From contig NZ_JNXE01000025.1 in NCBI RefSeq assembly GCF_000716605.1, positions 86,730 through 150,729 on the forward strand: a DNA stretch of 64,000 nt. The letters run 5' to 3'. A program made the position numbers and the translations under genes. The notes below the pieces were generated by a model. It ran no database searches. It was not told the DNA's origin and saw only the letters and a list, made by a program, of their open reading frames with translations. Source of the stretch: Streptomyces sp. NRRL F-525. GTDB taxonomy: Bacteria; Actinomycetota; Actinomycetes; Streptomycetales; Streptomycetaceae. The first letter of the stretch is position 1. Every line of letters begins with the position of its first letter. Positions 44,482 through 52,570 of the stretch are shown piece by piece.

Positions 44482-44491
44482 CCAACGTTGG
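44482..44491. promoter_or_regulatory. Palindrome before the XRE-DUF5753 gene
   Basis: CCAACGTTGG is a perfect 10-base palindrome in the 228-base divergent region, 78 bases upstream of the regulator start. Candidate operator; short enough to be chance. Confidence 0.3.
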
Positions 44492-44568
44492 TCCGCCGCA
44501 AGCCGTTGCCGTAATCTGCCCCCGAACGGGGCACCGCCCCAAGGCCGTTGAGGAACGAGGAAGAGCCC

Positions 44569-45420
44569 ATGCCGCGCAGAAGGCAACCCACCGCGCGCCA
44601 AGCGCGCCTAGGCGCCGAACTGCAGAAACTGCGCGAGGCAGCCGGGCTCACGGGACGCGAAGCGGCCGCCGCGCTGGGAACCGACGCGGGGCGGCTGAGC
44701 CAGATCGAGTCCGGCGTGGCCGGGGTCAGCGGAGAGACCGTGCGCCGGCTTGCCGCCAATTTCGCCTGTGCGGACAGCGAATTGGTCGGCGCGCTCGTGG
44801 CCATGGCGACAGACCGGACGGACGGGTGGTGGGAGGAATACCGGAGCCTGCTGCCCACTCCATTCCTGGACCTCTCGGAGCTGGAGCATCACGCCACCTT
44901 CTACCAGGACGTCAGCTTCCTGCATGTCCCCGGTCTTCTCCAGACCGAGGACTACGCCCGCAGAGTTCTCGGACACCGGGTTCCTCAACTACCCGAAGGT
45001 GAACTTGACTTGCGCGTACGCCACCGTCTGGCGCGGCGCGTGATCCTCGAAGGGGACCGACCGACGTCGTACGAAGCCGTGGTCCACGAGGCGGCCCTGC
45101 GTATTCGGGTCGGCAACCGCCCCGCGGCTCGCAACCAACTCACCCGCATCGTCGAGTTCTCGGAAGCGGACCACATCACCGTGCGAGTCATTCCCTTCGA
45201 TCTGGACGACTTCTCCGGCGCCGACAGCGCCATGGTGTACGTCGGGGGCGCGATGCCTCAGCTCGACACGGTCGTACGCGACGGTCCGCACGGCACTGCC
45301 TTCATCGACGCCGAAGCTCAACTAGGCCGTTTTCGAACGCTCTTCCATAGGATGGAGGCCGCGTCACTCGACCCCGCGCGGTCGCGCGACTTCATCCACC
45401 AGTTGGCGAAGGAACTGTGA
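44569..45420 (+). CDS. XRE-family regulator with DUF5753 domain
   Basis: 283 aa. N-terminal HTH at about 15-70 (LQKLREAAGLTGREAAAALGTDAGRLSQIESG), then DUF5753 (WWEEYRSLLPTPFLDLSELEHHA, YQDVSFLHVPGLLQTEDYARRVL, VIPFDLDDFSGADSAMVYV). ATG 44569 is preceded by GAGGAAG. WhiJ-type regulator, usually partnered by the adjacent DUF397 protein at 45429. Confidence 0.93.
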   Translation: MPRRRQPTARQARLGAELQKLREAAGLTGREAAAALGTDAGRLSQIESGVAGVSGETVRRLAANFACADSELVGALVAMATDRTDGWWEEYRSLLPTPFLDLSELEHHATFYQDVSFLHVPGLLQTEDYARRVLGHRVPQLPEGELDLRVRHRLARRVILEGDRPTSYEAVVHEAALRIRVGNRPAARNQLTRIVEFSEADHITVRVIPFDLDDFSGADSAMVYVGGAMPQLDTVVRDGPHGTAFIDAEAQLGRFRTLFHRMEAASLDPARSRDFIHQLAKEL

Positions 45421-45428
45421 GGCGCCAC

Positions 45429-45674
45429 ATGACCGACTCCATACGCTGGCAGAAATCCTCCTTCTCCGGTAGCGGCGACGGCAACGCCTGCGTGGAAATC
45501 GGCTGGCAGAAGTCCTCCTTCTCCGGAGGCGGCGACGGGGACGACTGCGTCGAGGTCGCCGCCCTCCCCGGCGTGATCCACCTCCGCGAGAGCGACAACC
45601 CCGCCCGGTCCCTCTCCACAAACCCGGAGGGACTTCGCTCGCTGCTGGGTCACATACGTGTCGCCCACGTCTGA
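45429..45674 (+). CDS. DUF397 protein with duplicated core
   Basis: 81 aa. The DUF397 core occurs twice in tandem: WQKSSFSGSGDGNACVEIG then WQKSSFSGGGDGDDCVEVA, followed by one copy of the VIHLRESDNPA half. ATG 45429 has GAGG six bases upstream; a GTG at 45417 overlapping the regulator stop is the alternative. Expected partner of the XRE-DUF5753 protein immediately upstream. Confidence 0.9.
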   Translation: MTDSIRWQKSSFSGSGDGNACVEIGWQKSSFSGGGDGDDCVEVAALPGVIHLRESDNPARSLSTNPEGLRSLLGHIRVAHV

Positions 45675-45683
45675 ACAACAGAC

Positions 45684-45699
45684 GAGCCGGGGCCGGCTC
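45684..45699 (+). terminator. Stem-loop after the DUF397 gene
   Basis: GAGCCG-GGGC-CGGCTC: perfect 6-bp stem, 4-base loop, ten bases after the stop. Probable terminator of the XRE/DUF397 unit; no T-run. Confidence 0.5.
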
Positions 45700-45829
45700 G
45701 GCGAGCGAACCGTAAAGGAGAACTCCTCGCCCCGAGACCCAGGTCACATTCAGCCCCTGTCACATTCACGGCCCCCCGTTCCGTCAGTGCTGTGTAACCA
45801 CCAGCCACGACAGAACAGAGGAGCCCACC

Positions 45830-46303
45830 ATGGGTGCTCGACTGAACCCCTTCGGCAGTCCGGTCGCCGGTAAGGCGCTGAAGCACTTCATCGCCGCGGG
45901 CAAGGTCATCGACGACTCGTCACTGCCCGGGGCCACGCAGGAGCTGGTCAAGCTGCGGGCGAGCCAGATCAACGGGTGCGGGTTCTGCACCGACATGCAC
46001 AGCAAGGACGCGGCCGCCGCGGGTGAGACGGCGGTGCGGCTCAACCTCGTCGCCGCCTGGCGGGAGGCGACCGTGTTCAGCGATGCCGAGCGCGCCGCGC
46101 TGGAGCTGGCCGAGGAGGGGACCCGGATCGCGGACTCGGCCGGCGGGGTGTCGGACGACGTGTGGGCGAACGCCGCCAAGCACTACGACGAGGAACAGCT
46201 CATGGCGCTCGTCTCGCTGATCGCCCTCATCAACAGCTTCAACCGGATGAACGTCATGCTCACGATGCCCGCCGGCGACTACCAGCCCGGTCAGTTCGCC
46301 TGA
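45830..46303 (+). CDS. AhpD-like carboxymuconolactone decarboxylase family protein
   Basis: 157 aa. Redox pair and His in NGCGFCTDMHSKDA, the alkylhydroperoxidase D core; KLRASQIN and the C-terminal INSFNRMNVM are typical. Probably a peroxidase or thiol-reductant protein. Genes of this type often lie beside a SigJ-like sigma factor, which is absent here. ATG 45830 has AGAGGAG upstream. Its 3' end overlaps the remnant of a CdaR regulator on the other strand. Confidence 0.9.
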   Translation: MGARLNPFGSPVAGKALKHFIAAGKVIDDSSLPGATQELVKLRASQINGCGFCTDMHSKDAAAAGETAVRLNLVAAWREATVFSDAERAALELAEEGTRIADSAGGVSDDVWANAAKHYDEEQLMALVSLIALINSFNRMNVMLTMPAGDYQPGQFA

Positions 46304-46443
46304 CACGAGCCCGCCAGGGCCGCGTCCCGGAGTGTGCCGGGGTCCAGACCCGTCAGCTCGGCGACGCGGGCCAGGCGGTAGTCCACCGGGTCGGGGTGGA
46401 GACCCAGGACTCGGGCCCGCGCCCGGAGTTGACGCCCCGGCAA
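46291..46443 (-). pseudogene. C-terminal remnant of a PucR/CdaR-type regulator
   Basis: On the minus strand 50 codons and a stop (TGA at 46293-46291) read LRARARVLGLHPDPVDYRLA then RVAELTGLDPGTLRDAALAG, the characteristic C-terminal HTH of PucR/CdaR regulators. Upstream of 46443 the similarity ends at once, so only the last part of the gene survives. Probably left by a deletion or rearrangement next to the AhpD-like gene. Confidence 0.75.
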
Positions 46444-46576
46444 CCGGAGTCACCCCCCGTCACTTGTGACGCGCCCCACTCGGGCTTTACCAAAACCAAA
46501 GACTTCGCGCGCTTCCCGGATCCGTACTTCTGACTGTCCGTACCGCCGACGGGCGGTCCACGACACAGGAGGTACG

Positions 46577-47341
46577 GTGCGCTTTTCGCGGAACGCGACG
46601 GGAACGATGGTTGTGGGCGGTGCCCTCAGCCTGACCCTCGTCGCCCTGGCCTATCCGGCAATGCTGGGCGTGACCACGGTCTCCAGCGCTCCCGCTCGCG
46701 TGATCGCCAACACGCAGTGGGGGCCGCTGACCGAGGCCGACCGCGACTTCGTGGTCAAGGTGCGTGCGGCAGGGCTGTGGGAGTACCCCGTCGGCCAGAT
46801 GGGACTGAAGAAGGGGGCGAGCCCGGCGGTCATCACCGCGAGCAAGCACCTGATCGACGGGCACGCGGCGCTGGACTCCACCGTCCGCAAGATCGCCCCC
46901 ATGCTCAACATCACGATCCCGAACCAGCCCAGCCCGCAGCAGCAGGGGTTCATCAACACCCTGAACGGGGACAGCGGCAAGCAGTTCGACACGGACTTCG
47001 CCAACATCCTGCGGGTGACGCACGGTTCGATCTTCGCCACCATCGCGAAGATCCGCGGAACGACCGAGAACACCCTGGTGCGGGTCCTGGCCAACCAGGC
47101 CAACGCGACGGTTCTGGACCACATCACGGTGATGGAGGACACCGGACTGGTCAACTTCAGCCAGGTTCTGTTCCAGGAGACGACTCCGCCGAAGTTGCCC
47201 GCCGTGGACCTGACCCCGCCGCCGCCCCCCGCGGGCCAGCCGGAGGTGGTGCTCACCCCGCCGGTGAACAGCACCACCCAGCCGCCGGTCCTCCCGGGCG
47301 AGGCATCACCCAGCACCAGCCAGACCCCGACCGTGGGGTGA
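46577..47341 (+). CDS. DUF4142-domain exported protein
   Basis: 254 aa. Signal-like helix at about 7-30 (GTMVVGGALSLTLVALAYPAM). Residues about 45-190 form the DUF4142 four-helix bundle (LTEADRDFVVKVRAAGLWEYPVGQMG, ASKHLIDGHAALD). The C-terminal 60 residues are Pro/Thr/Ser-rich, as in wall-spanning linkers. GTG 46577 chosen for AGGAGG four bases upstream. The ferritin-like family is abundant in Streptomyces, with no defined role. Confidence 0.85.
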   Translation: MRFSRNATGTMVVGGALSLTLVALAYPAMLGVTTVSSAPARVIANTQWGPLTEADRDFVVKVRAAGLWEYPVGQMGLKKGASPAVITASKHLIDGHAALDSTVRKIAPMLNITIPNQPSPQQQGFINTLNGDSGKQFDTDFANILRVTHGSIFATIAKIRGTTENTLVRVLANQANATVLDHITVMEDTGLVNFSQVLFQETTPPKLPAVDLTPPPPPAGQPEVVLTPPVNSTTQPPVLPGEASPSTSQTPTVG

Positions 47342-47346
47342 ACCCG

Positions 47347-49008
47347 CTACAACCCCAGCCACACGGTCGTGTCAGGCGCCAACCGTCCCAACTGCCCGTC
47401 CCCCGCCGCCGGTTCGCTGCTCAGCAGCACCTCCCCCGGCGGCAGGGCGACCGGCACGTCCGACAGGTTGGTGACACACCGCCAGCCGTCGGAGCGCGCG
47501 AAGTGCAGCACCCCGGGCGGACTGTCCGGGGCCCAGGCCAGCTCCTCCCCGGCGAGCAGCTTGCGGCGCAGGCGGAGCGCGGTGCGGTAGAGCTCCAGCG
47601 TCGAGCCCTCGGTCCCGTCCTGTGCCTCGACGGCGTACGACGCGAAGCTCGCCGGCTGCGGCAGCCACGCGGGCCCCGCCCCGAAGCCGTACGACGGACC
47701 GGTCGACGTCCAGGGGATCGGTACCCGGCAGCCGTCGCGGCCCTTGTGGGTGTGGCCCTGCTGTTCCCAGATCGGGTCCTGGAGGACCTCGACGGGCAGG
47801 TCGGCGACCTCGGGCAGACCGAGTTCCTCACCCTGGTAGACGTACGACGAACCGGGCAGCGCCAGCATCAGCAACGTCGCGGCGCGGGCCCGGCGCAGAC
47901 CCGCCGCCGTGTCGACCGGTGGTGTGTGGCCGTTCGACAGGAGCCAGGTGTTCGGGTCCGTGCCCGGGGGCAGCATCAAGCGCGAGGCGTGTCGTACGAC
48001 GTCGTGGTTGGAGAGGACCCAGGTCGCCGAGGCGCCCGCCGCGCGGGCCGTCGCGAGCGAACCGGTGATCACCTCACGCAGCTCCTCCGCGTCCCAACCA
48101 GCCTCCAGGTACTCGAAGTTGAAGGCCTGGCCGAGTTCGTCCGGGCGGGCGTACAGGGCGCGGCGGGCGGCCGGTACCCAGGCCTCGGCGACCGCCATGC
48201 GGGGCGGGGTGTAGGTGTCGAGGACCGTACGCCGCCAGTCGCGGTAGATCGCGTGGACCGCGTCGCGGTCGTAGTAGGGGTGGCTGCCGGGCGGGATCGA
48301 GTCGAGGACGTCCTCGGAGTTCGCCGCGATGGGGCCCACGTCACGGAGCGGTTCGGCGAGGTCCTTGGCCAGGGCGTGGGCCACGTCGACGCGGAAGCCG
48401 TCGACGCCCCGGTCCGACCAGAAGCGGAGCGTGGTGCGGAAGTCCTCGCGGACCTCCTCGTTGTCCCAGTTCAGGTCTGGCTGTTCGGGAGTGAAGAGGT
48501 GCAAGTACCACTGTCCGTCGGGGAGTTGCCGCCACGCGCTGCCGCCGAAGACCGACGGCCAGTCGGTGGGCGGGAGTTGACCGTCCTCGCCGCGTCCGTC
48601 CCGGAAGACGTAACGGTCGCGGGCCGCGGAACCGGGCGCGGCGGCGAGCGCCTCCTGGAACCAACTGTGCAGCCGGGACGTGTGGTTGGGCACGATGTCG
48701 ACCATGACCTTCACGCCGAGCCGGTGCGCCTCGGCGACCATCGCGTCGAAGTCGTCGAGCGTGCCCAGGCGCGGGTCCACGTCACGGTAGTCGGCGACGT
48801 CGTAGCCGCCGTCGGCGAGTTCGGACGGGTAGAACGGGCTGAGCCAGAGCGCGTCGACGCCGAGCGCGGCGAGATGACCGAGGCGCTGGGTGATGCCCTG
48901 GAGGTCCCCGAGTCCGTCACCGTCTGCATCGGCGAAACTGCGCGGATAGACCTGGTAGACGACGGCTTGACGCCACCAGTCCGGGTCACGGGAGGACAGG
49001 TCGGTCAC
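47347..49008 (-). CDS. GH13 alpha-glucosidase (oligo-1,6-glucosidase type)
   Basis: 553 aa cytoplasmic glycosidase. Conserved regions: VDIVPNHTS, catalytic nucleophile D208 in GVDGFRVDVAHAL, acid/base E275 in MAVAEAW, and D336 in VLSNHD. Full family length. GTG 49008 preceded by AAGGAG. Hydrolyses short alpha-glucosides such as maltose or isomaltose. A perfect 23-bp palindrome 32 bases upstream is a likely sugar-responsive operator, though no LacI gene is in view. Confidence 0.94.
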   Translation of the reverse strand: MTDLSSRDPDWWRQAVVYQVYPRSFADADGDGLGDLQGITQRLGHLAALGVDALWLSPFYPSELADGGYDVADYRDVDPRLGTLDDFDAMVAEAHRLGVKVMVDIVPNHTSRLHSWFQEALAAAPGSAARDRYVFRDGRGEDGQLPPTDWPSVFGGSAWRQLPDGQWYLHLFTPEQPDLNWDNEEVREDFRTTLRFWSDRGVDGFRVDVAHALAKDLAEPLRDVGPIAANSEDVLDSIPPGSHPYYDRDAVHAIYRDWRRTVLDTYTPPRMAVAEAWVPAARRALYARPDELGQAFNFEYLEAGWDAEELREVITGSLATARAAGASATWVLSNHDVVRHASRLMLPPGTDPNTWLLSNGHTPPVDTAAGLRRARAATLLMLALPGSSYVYQGEELGLPEVADLPVEVLQDPIWEQQGHTHKGRDGCRVPIPWTSTGPSYGFGAGPAWLPQPASFASYAVEAQDGTEGSTLELYRTALRLRRKLLAGEELAWAPDSPPGVLHFARSDGWRCVTNLSDVPVALPPGEVLLSSEPAAGDGQLGRLAPDTTVWLGL

Positions 49009-49039
49009 GTGGTCTCCTTATGAATTCCCGCTGCGCTGA

Positions 49040-49062
49040 CGGAAGTTGACAGTCAACTTCCG
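49040..49062. promoter_or_regulatory. Perfect 23-bp palindrome upstream of the glucosidase
   Basis: Arms CGGAAGTTGAC (49040-49050) and its exact reverse complement (49052-49062) around a single A. It lies between the divergent glucosidase and sortase-substrate genes, 32 bases from the glucosidase start, where a repressor would block transcription. Confidence 0.7.
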
Positions 49063-49167
49063 GTAGACCCACGATGTGCACACGCTGTGGCGCATGTGAC
49101 CAATGGGCCCGGTGTTTCCTTCGCTGCTCAGCTCCTCCACTCCTTGTCAGGCCAAGATGGGATAAGT

Positions 49168-50109
49168 ATGTCCATAGCGAGTCGTGTCACTGTGCGTCGC
49201 CTGTTGGGGACGGGCGCCGCCTCCCTCGCCCTCGCCGCGGCCTCCGTCGGCGCCGCCTCCGGCGCCTATGCCCACGGCGGTGGCGGTGACGGCTGGGAGT
49301 CCGGTGGCCACTACCGGCCCGGCTCCGGCGCCGGCACGGTCACCGAGACCGAGGGCTGCCAGTTCTCGCTGAACGGCACGGACTTCTTCCCCTCCGTCAA
49401 GGTCGACGACCAGAACCTGAAGCCCACCGACGACGGCAAGATCCACATCAAGGTCCGCACCGCCGGTGACGCGTCCACCTGCACCGCCTCGCTCGCCTCG
49501 TACATCGCCCACGGCCCGACCTTCGCCACCTCCGGCCAGCAGGTCTTCGTCGACTTCGACACGGTGACCGTGAAGAAGGGCCAGACCGACTCGCTCGACA
49601 TCGCGGTGCCGGACGAGGGCTGCTTCGCGCAGATCGACCTCTACCGCGGCGCGGTCAAGTTCGACGGCAACCCCGCCGCCGGCGACGGCCTCGTCCACGG
49701 CGACCTGCCCAAGGGCCCCGACCACACGGTCATCAAGGACAAGCTGATCGCGGCCTGGAACGGCGGCACGAAGGACTGCACGACCACCGAGTCCCCGTCC
49801 CCGACCCCGTCCACCCCCGCGTCGGTCCCGCCCTCGGCCCCGGAGTCCACCCCGCCCGCCTCGGACTCCTCGACCCCGACCCCGAGCGCGTCCGAGTCGA
49901 CCCCGGAGTCCGCCACCCCGACCCCGTCCGACTCCGAGTCGAGCACTCCTCCGGCGGCGCCCTCACCCAACGGCGGCGGTGGCGGCGACCTCGCGGAGAC
50001 CGGCGGCGGCAGCAACACCGGCGCGATCGTCGGCGGCGCGGCGGCACTCCTCGCGGGCGGCGCGGCGATCGTGGTCGCCACGCGTCGTCGGCGGGCTTCG
50101 CACTCGTAG
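49168..50109 (+). CDS. LAETG sortase-anchored cell-wall protein
   Basis: 313 aa. Signal peptide about 1-32 (basic VRRLLG, Ala-rich core, cleavage near AYA-HG). Globular domain about 45-210 with four Cys. Ser/Thr/Pro/Glu wall-spanning region about 212-275, then sorting signal LAETG, a helix (AIVGGAAALLAGGAAIVVA) and RRRR tail. LAxTG is the class E sortase motif of Streptomyces. No sortase gene is in the window. ATG 49168 is favoured over upstream in-frame codons because it gives a proper signal peptide. Confidence 0.9.
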   Translation: MSIASRVTVRRLLGTGAASLALAAASVGAASGAYAHGGGGDGWESGGHYRPGSGAGTVTETEGCQFSLNGTDFFPSVKVDDQNLKPTDDGKIHIKVRTAGDASTCTASLASYIAHGPTFATSGQQVFVDFDTVTVKKGQTDSLDIAVPDEGCFAQIDLYRGAVKFDGNPAAGDGLVHGDLPKGPDHTVIKDKLIAAWNGGTKDCTTTESPSPTPSTPASVPPSAPESTPPASDSSTPTPSASESTPESATPTPSDSESSTPPAAPSPNGGGGGDLAETGGGSNTGAIVGGAAALLAGGAAIVVATRRRRASHS

Positions 50110-50136
50110 CCTCCGCTCGACAGGCGGTAGTTGAGG

Positions 50137-50167
50137 CGCCGGGCAGGGACAAGTTCCCGGCCCGGCG
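50137..50167. terminator. Stem-loop between convergent genes
   Basis: CGCCGGGC (50137-50144) pairs with GCCCGGCG (50160-50167) and GGGA with TCCC inside, separated by one mismatch, with a 5-base apex. Serves the sortase-substrate gene and the convergent nucleoside hydrolase gene. Confidence 0.7.
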
Positions 50168-50184
50168 TCTGCCGTCCTACCGCT

Positions 50185-51144
50185 CTACGCCTCGACCGTC
50201 TCCAGCCACAGCTTCACGTACCGCTCCACATCCACGTCCAACCCCACGTCCACCAGGGCCTGTTCACGCGCGCCGTCATGGATCTCGGACTCGCCGTGAC
50301 GCGCGCGCCGGTCGACGATCGTCTGTCCTCGGCCCGGCCCCGGGGCGAGGGAGACCTCGACGGGGAGGAGCCGGGTGGTGAGACCGCCCGGGTCGGCGAC
50401 CGCGCAGACCGCGCCCGCGTCGCCGAGGCCGCCGGTGGGGGTGGGGTCGCCGGACGCGGCCGGGTCACGGTGGGCGAGCAGGTCACCGGCGAGCTTCAGC
50501 CGGGGCTCCGAACTCTCCCGCAGCCGCCGCACATCGGCGGCCGGAACCTGCACCCGCTCGAAGACGTCCAGCCCGTACATCGTGATCGGCACCCCGGCGG
50601 TGAGCAGGATCGCGGCCGCCTCCGGGTCGTGCCACACGTTGAACTCCGCGACCGGCGTGGCGTTCCCGACCGCCACCGCGCCGCCCATGAACACGATCCG
50701 CTCGATGTTGTCGGTGACCTCCGGGAACGTACGCAGCAACAGCGCGATGTTCGTCAGCGGCGCGGTCGGGATGAGGGTGACCGGGCGGGGGGAGGCCAGG
50801 ATCTCGCGGCGCAGCAGGGTCACCGCGTCCACGTCGACCGGAGTACGCGTGGAGTCGGGCAGCCCCATGTCCCCCATGCCGTCCTGCCCGTGGACGTGCG
50901 CGGCCGAACGCGCCGGTTCGATCAGCGGCCGGGCCGCACCGCGCGCCACCGGGATGTCACCGGCGCCCGCGTGGTCCAGGACGATCAGCGTGTTCCGTAC
51001 GACCTGGTCGACATCGGTGTTCCCGGCGACGCAGGTGACCGCGCGCAGGTCGAGGCCCGGGTGGCGGACGGCGAAGAGCAGCGCCAGGGCGTCGTCGACC
51101 CCCGTGTCGCAGTCGATGATCACGGGGATGGGCTGACCGGTCAC
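50185..51144 (-). CDS. Inosine/uridine-preferring nucleoside hydrolase
   Basis: 319 aa. The calcium-binding N-terminus is classical: VIIDCDTGVDDALALLFA (DxDxxxDD). Further active-site elements are AGNTDVDQVVRN, IVFMGGAV and AEFNVWHDPEAA. Cleaves ribonucleosides to base plus ribose in purine/pyrimidine salvage. GTG 51144 has GAGAGGAG upstream. The remaining part matches family length. Confidence 0.93.
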   Translation of the reverse strand: MTGQPIPVIIDCDTGVDDALALLFAVRHPGLDLRAVTCVAGNTDVDQVVRNTLIVLDHAGAGDIPVARGAARPLIEPARSAAHVHGQDGMGDMGLPDSTRTPVDVDAVTLLRREILASPRPVTLIPTAPLTNIALLLRTFPEVTDNIERIVFMGGAVAVGNATPVAEFNVWHDPEAAAILLTAGVPITMYGLDVFERVQVPAADVRRLRESSEPRLKLAGDLLAHRDPAASGDPTPTGGLGDAGAVCAVADPGGLTTRLLPVEVSLAPGPGRGQTIVDRRARHGESEIHDGAREQALVDVGLDVDVERYVKLWLETVEA

Positions 51145-51204
51145 GTCAGGCTCCTCTCGGGAACGGTTCGGCGGATCAAGGCGGATCAGGGGAATCGGGG
51201 TGGG

Positions 51205-51240
51205 TCGGGTTCGATCGGGGTGGATCGGGGTGGATCAAGG
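51205..51240. repeat. Short tandem repeat between nucleoside hydrolase and ThrRS genes
   Basis: GATCGGGGTG is repeated with a 10-base period at 51213 and 51223, then GATCAAGG; degenerate relatives extend upstream to about 51173. It lies in the 112-base gap. No hairpin or gene is evident. Confidence 0.5.
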
Positions 51241-51256
51241 CCGTTCAAGGGTGACC

Positions 51257-52477
51257 TTACGCATCCGCCCACAGCGCGGTGCCGCGCGCCTCGACCCGGG
51301 CGCCGATGTGGTGCAGGAGCTCGGCGGGCGCCAGCGGCTCGATCCGCCGCCCGTCCCGCAGTCGTACGGCGACCAGGTCGTCGGCGGCTTCGCGTTCGCC
51401 GATCACTGCTTGGTACGGGACGAGGCGTGCGGCTCGGACACGGGCACCGAGGCTGCCCTGGTCGGGGGCGGCCAACTCGGCGCGCAGGCCGAGTAGTTCG
51501 GCTTGGCGGAGGAGGTCGTACGCCGGTCCCGCCTGCGCGTCCGACACCGGCAGCACGACCAGCTGCACGGGCGCCAGCCACGCCGGAAACGCCCCGCCGT
51601 GCTCCTCCAGCAGGTGCGCCACGGCCCGTTCCACGCTTCCGATGACGCTGCGATGGACCATCACCGGGCGGTGTTTCGCGCCGTCGGGGCCGATGTAGTG
51701 CAGGTCGAAGCGTTCGGGCTGGTGGAAGTCGATCTGGACGGTGGAGAGGGTGGCCTCGCGGCCTGCCGGGTCGGCGATCTGGACGTCGATCTTCGGGCCG
51801 TAGAAGGCGGCTTCGCCCTCGGCGGACTCGTAGGGGATGCCGGAGTCGTCGAGGACCTCGCGGAGCAGGGCGGTGGCCCGCTGCCAAAGGGCCGGATCCG
51901 CAACGTACTTGCCGCCTTCCCCCGGCAGCGAGAGGCGGATGCGGGAGGCGCGGATGCCGAGGTCGGCGTAGGCGCGGGTGATGAGGGCGAGGGCGGCTCG
52001 GGCCTCGTCCGCGGCCTGGTCCAGGGTGCAGAAGATGTGGGCGTCGTTGAGCTGGATGGCGCGGACGCGGGTCAGGCCGCCGAGGACGCCGGAGAGTTCG
52101 GAGCGGTACATGGCGCCCAACTCGGCGATGCGGAGGGGTAGTTCGCGGTAGCTGTGGGCGCGGGAACGGTAGATGAGGGCGTGGTGCGGGCAGAGGCTGG
52201 GCCGCAGTACGACCTCTTCCGCGCCCAGTTTCATCGGCGGGAACATGTCGTCGCTGTAGTGCGACCAGTGCCCGGAGATCTCGTACAGCTCGCGCTTGCC
52301 GAGGACGGGCGAGTACACGTGCCGGTAGCCTTCGGCGCGCTCCAACTCCCTTACGTACTCCTCCAGTTCGTGCCGTACGGTCGCGCCGTCGGGGAGCCAG
52401 TACGGGAGGCCCGCGCCCATCAGGGGGTCGGTGTCGAAGAGGTCGAGTTCGCGGCCGAGGCGGCGGTGGTCGTACAT
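51257..52477 (-). CDS. thrS: Short threonyl-tRNA synthetase without TGS and editing domains
   Basis: 406 aa, against about 640-660 for the housekeeping enzyme. The catalytic core is complete: motif 1 region, zinc ligands C96 (LRPSLCPHH), H147 (DAHIFC) and H275 (VMVHRS), motif 2 YRSELSGVLGGLTRVRAIQLND, motif 3 GSVERAVAHLL, and the C-terminal anticodon-binding domain. The N-terminal TGS and N2 editing domains are missing. GAGGAG seven bases before ATG 52477. The 160-base leader contains a peptide gene with three Thr codons and a terminator, so expression should rise when charged tRNA-Thr is scarce. A second ThrRS in Streptomyces can be a stress or inhibitor-resistant copy; that is inference here. 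Confidence 0.92.
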   Translation of the reverse strand: MYDHRRLGRELDLFDTDPLMGAGLPYWLPDGATVRHELEEYVRELERAEGYRHVYSPVLGKRELYEISGHWSHYSDDMFPPMKLGAEEVVLRPSLCPHHALIYRSRAHSYRELPLRIAELGAMYRSELSGVLGGLTRVRAIQLNDAHIFCTLDQAADEARAALALITRAYADLGIRASRIRLSLPGEGGKYVADPALWQRATALLREVLDDSGIPYESAEGEAAFYGPKIDVQIADPAGREATLSTVQIDFHQPERFDLHYIGPDGAKHRPVMVHRSVIGSVERAVAHLLEEHGGAFPAWLAPVQLVVLPVSDAQAGPAYDLLRQAELLGLRAELAAPDQGSLGARVRAARLVPYQAVIGEREAADDLVAVRLRDGRRIEPLAPAELLHHIGARVEARGTALWADA

Positions 52478-52527
52478 GGCGGGGCTCCTCGCTGCAGGGG
52501 GTGGGGCGAGGAATCCGGCGACGACAA

Positions 52528-52553
52528 AGCCCCGGGGCACTCGCCCCGGGGCT
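52528..52553 (-). terminator. Attenuator terminator upstream of thrS
   Basis: On the minus strand AGCCCCGGGGC pairs perfectly with GCCCCGGGGCT across a GAGT loop (11 bp), followed by TTT. It lies between the leader peptide stop (52571) and the synthetase start (52477), so it would end transcription before the gene unless disrupted. Its left arm (52543-52549, CCGGGGC) can instead pair with GTCCCGG of the leader (52579-52585). Confidence 0.85.
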
Positions 52554-52570
52554 TCGACTTGAGTCAGCAG

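Noticed and set aside
51173..51240. CRISPR-like repeats
   Set aside because: The period is 10 bases without unique spacers; simple slippage repeat.
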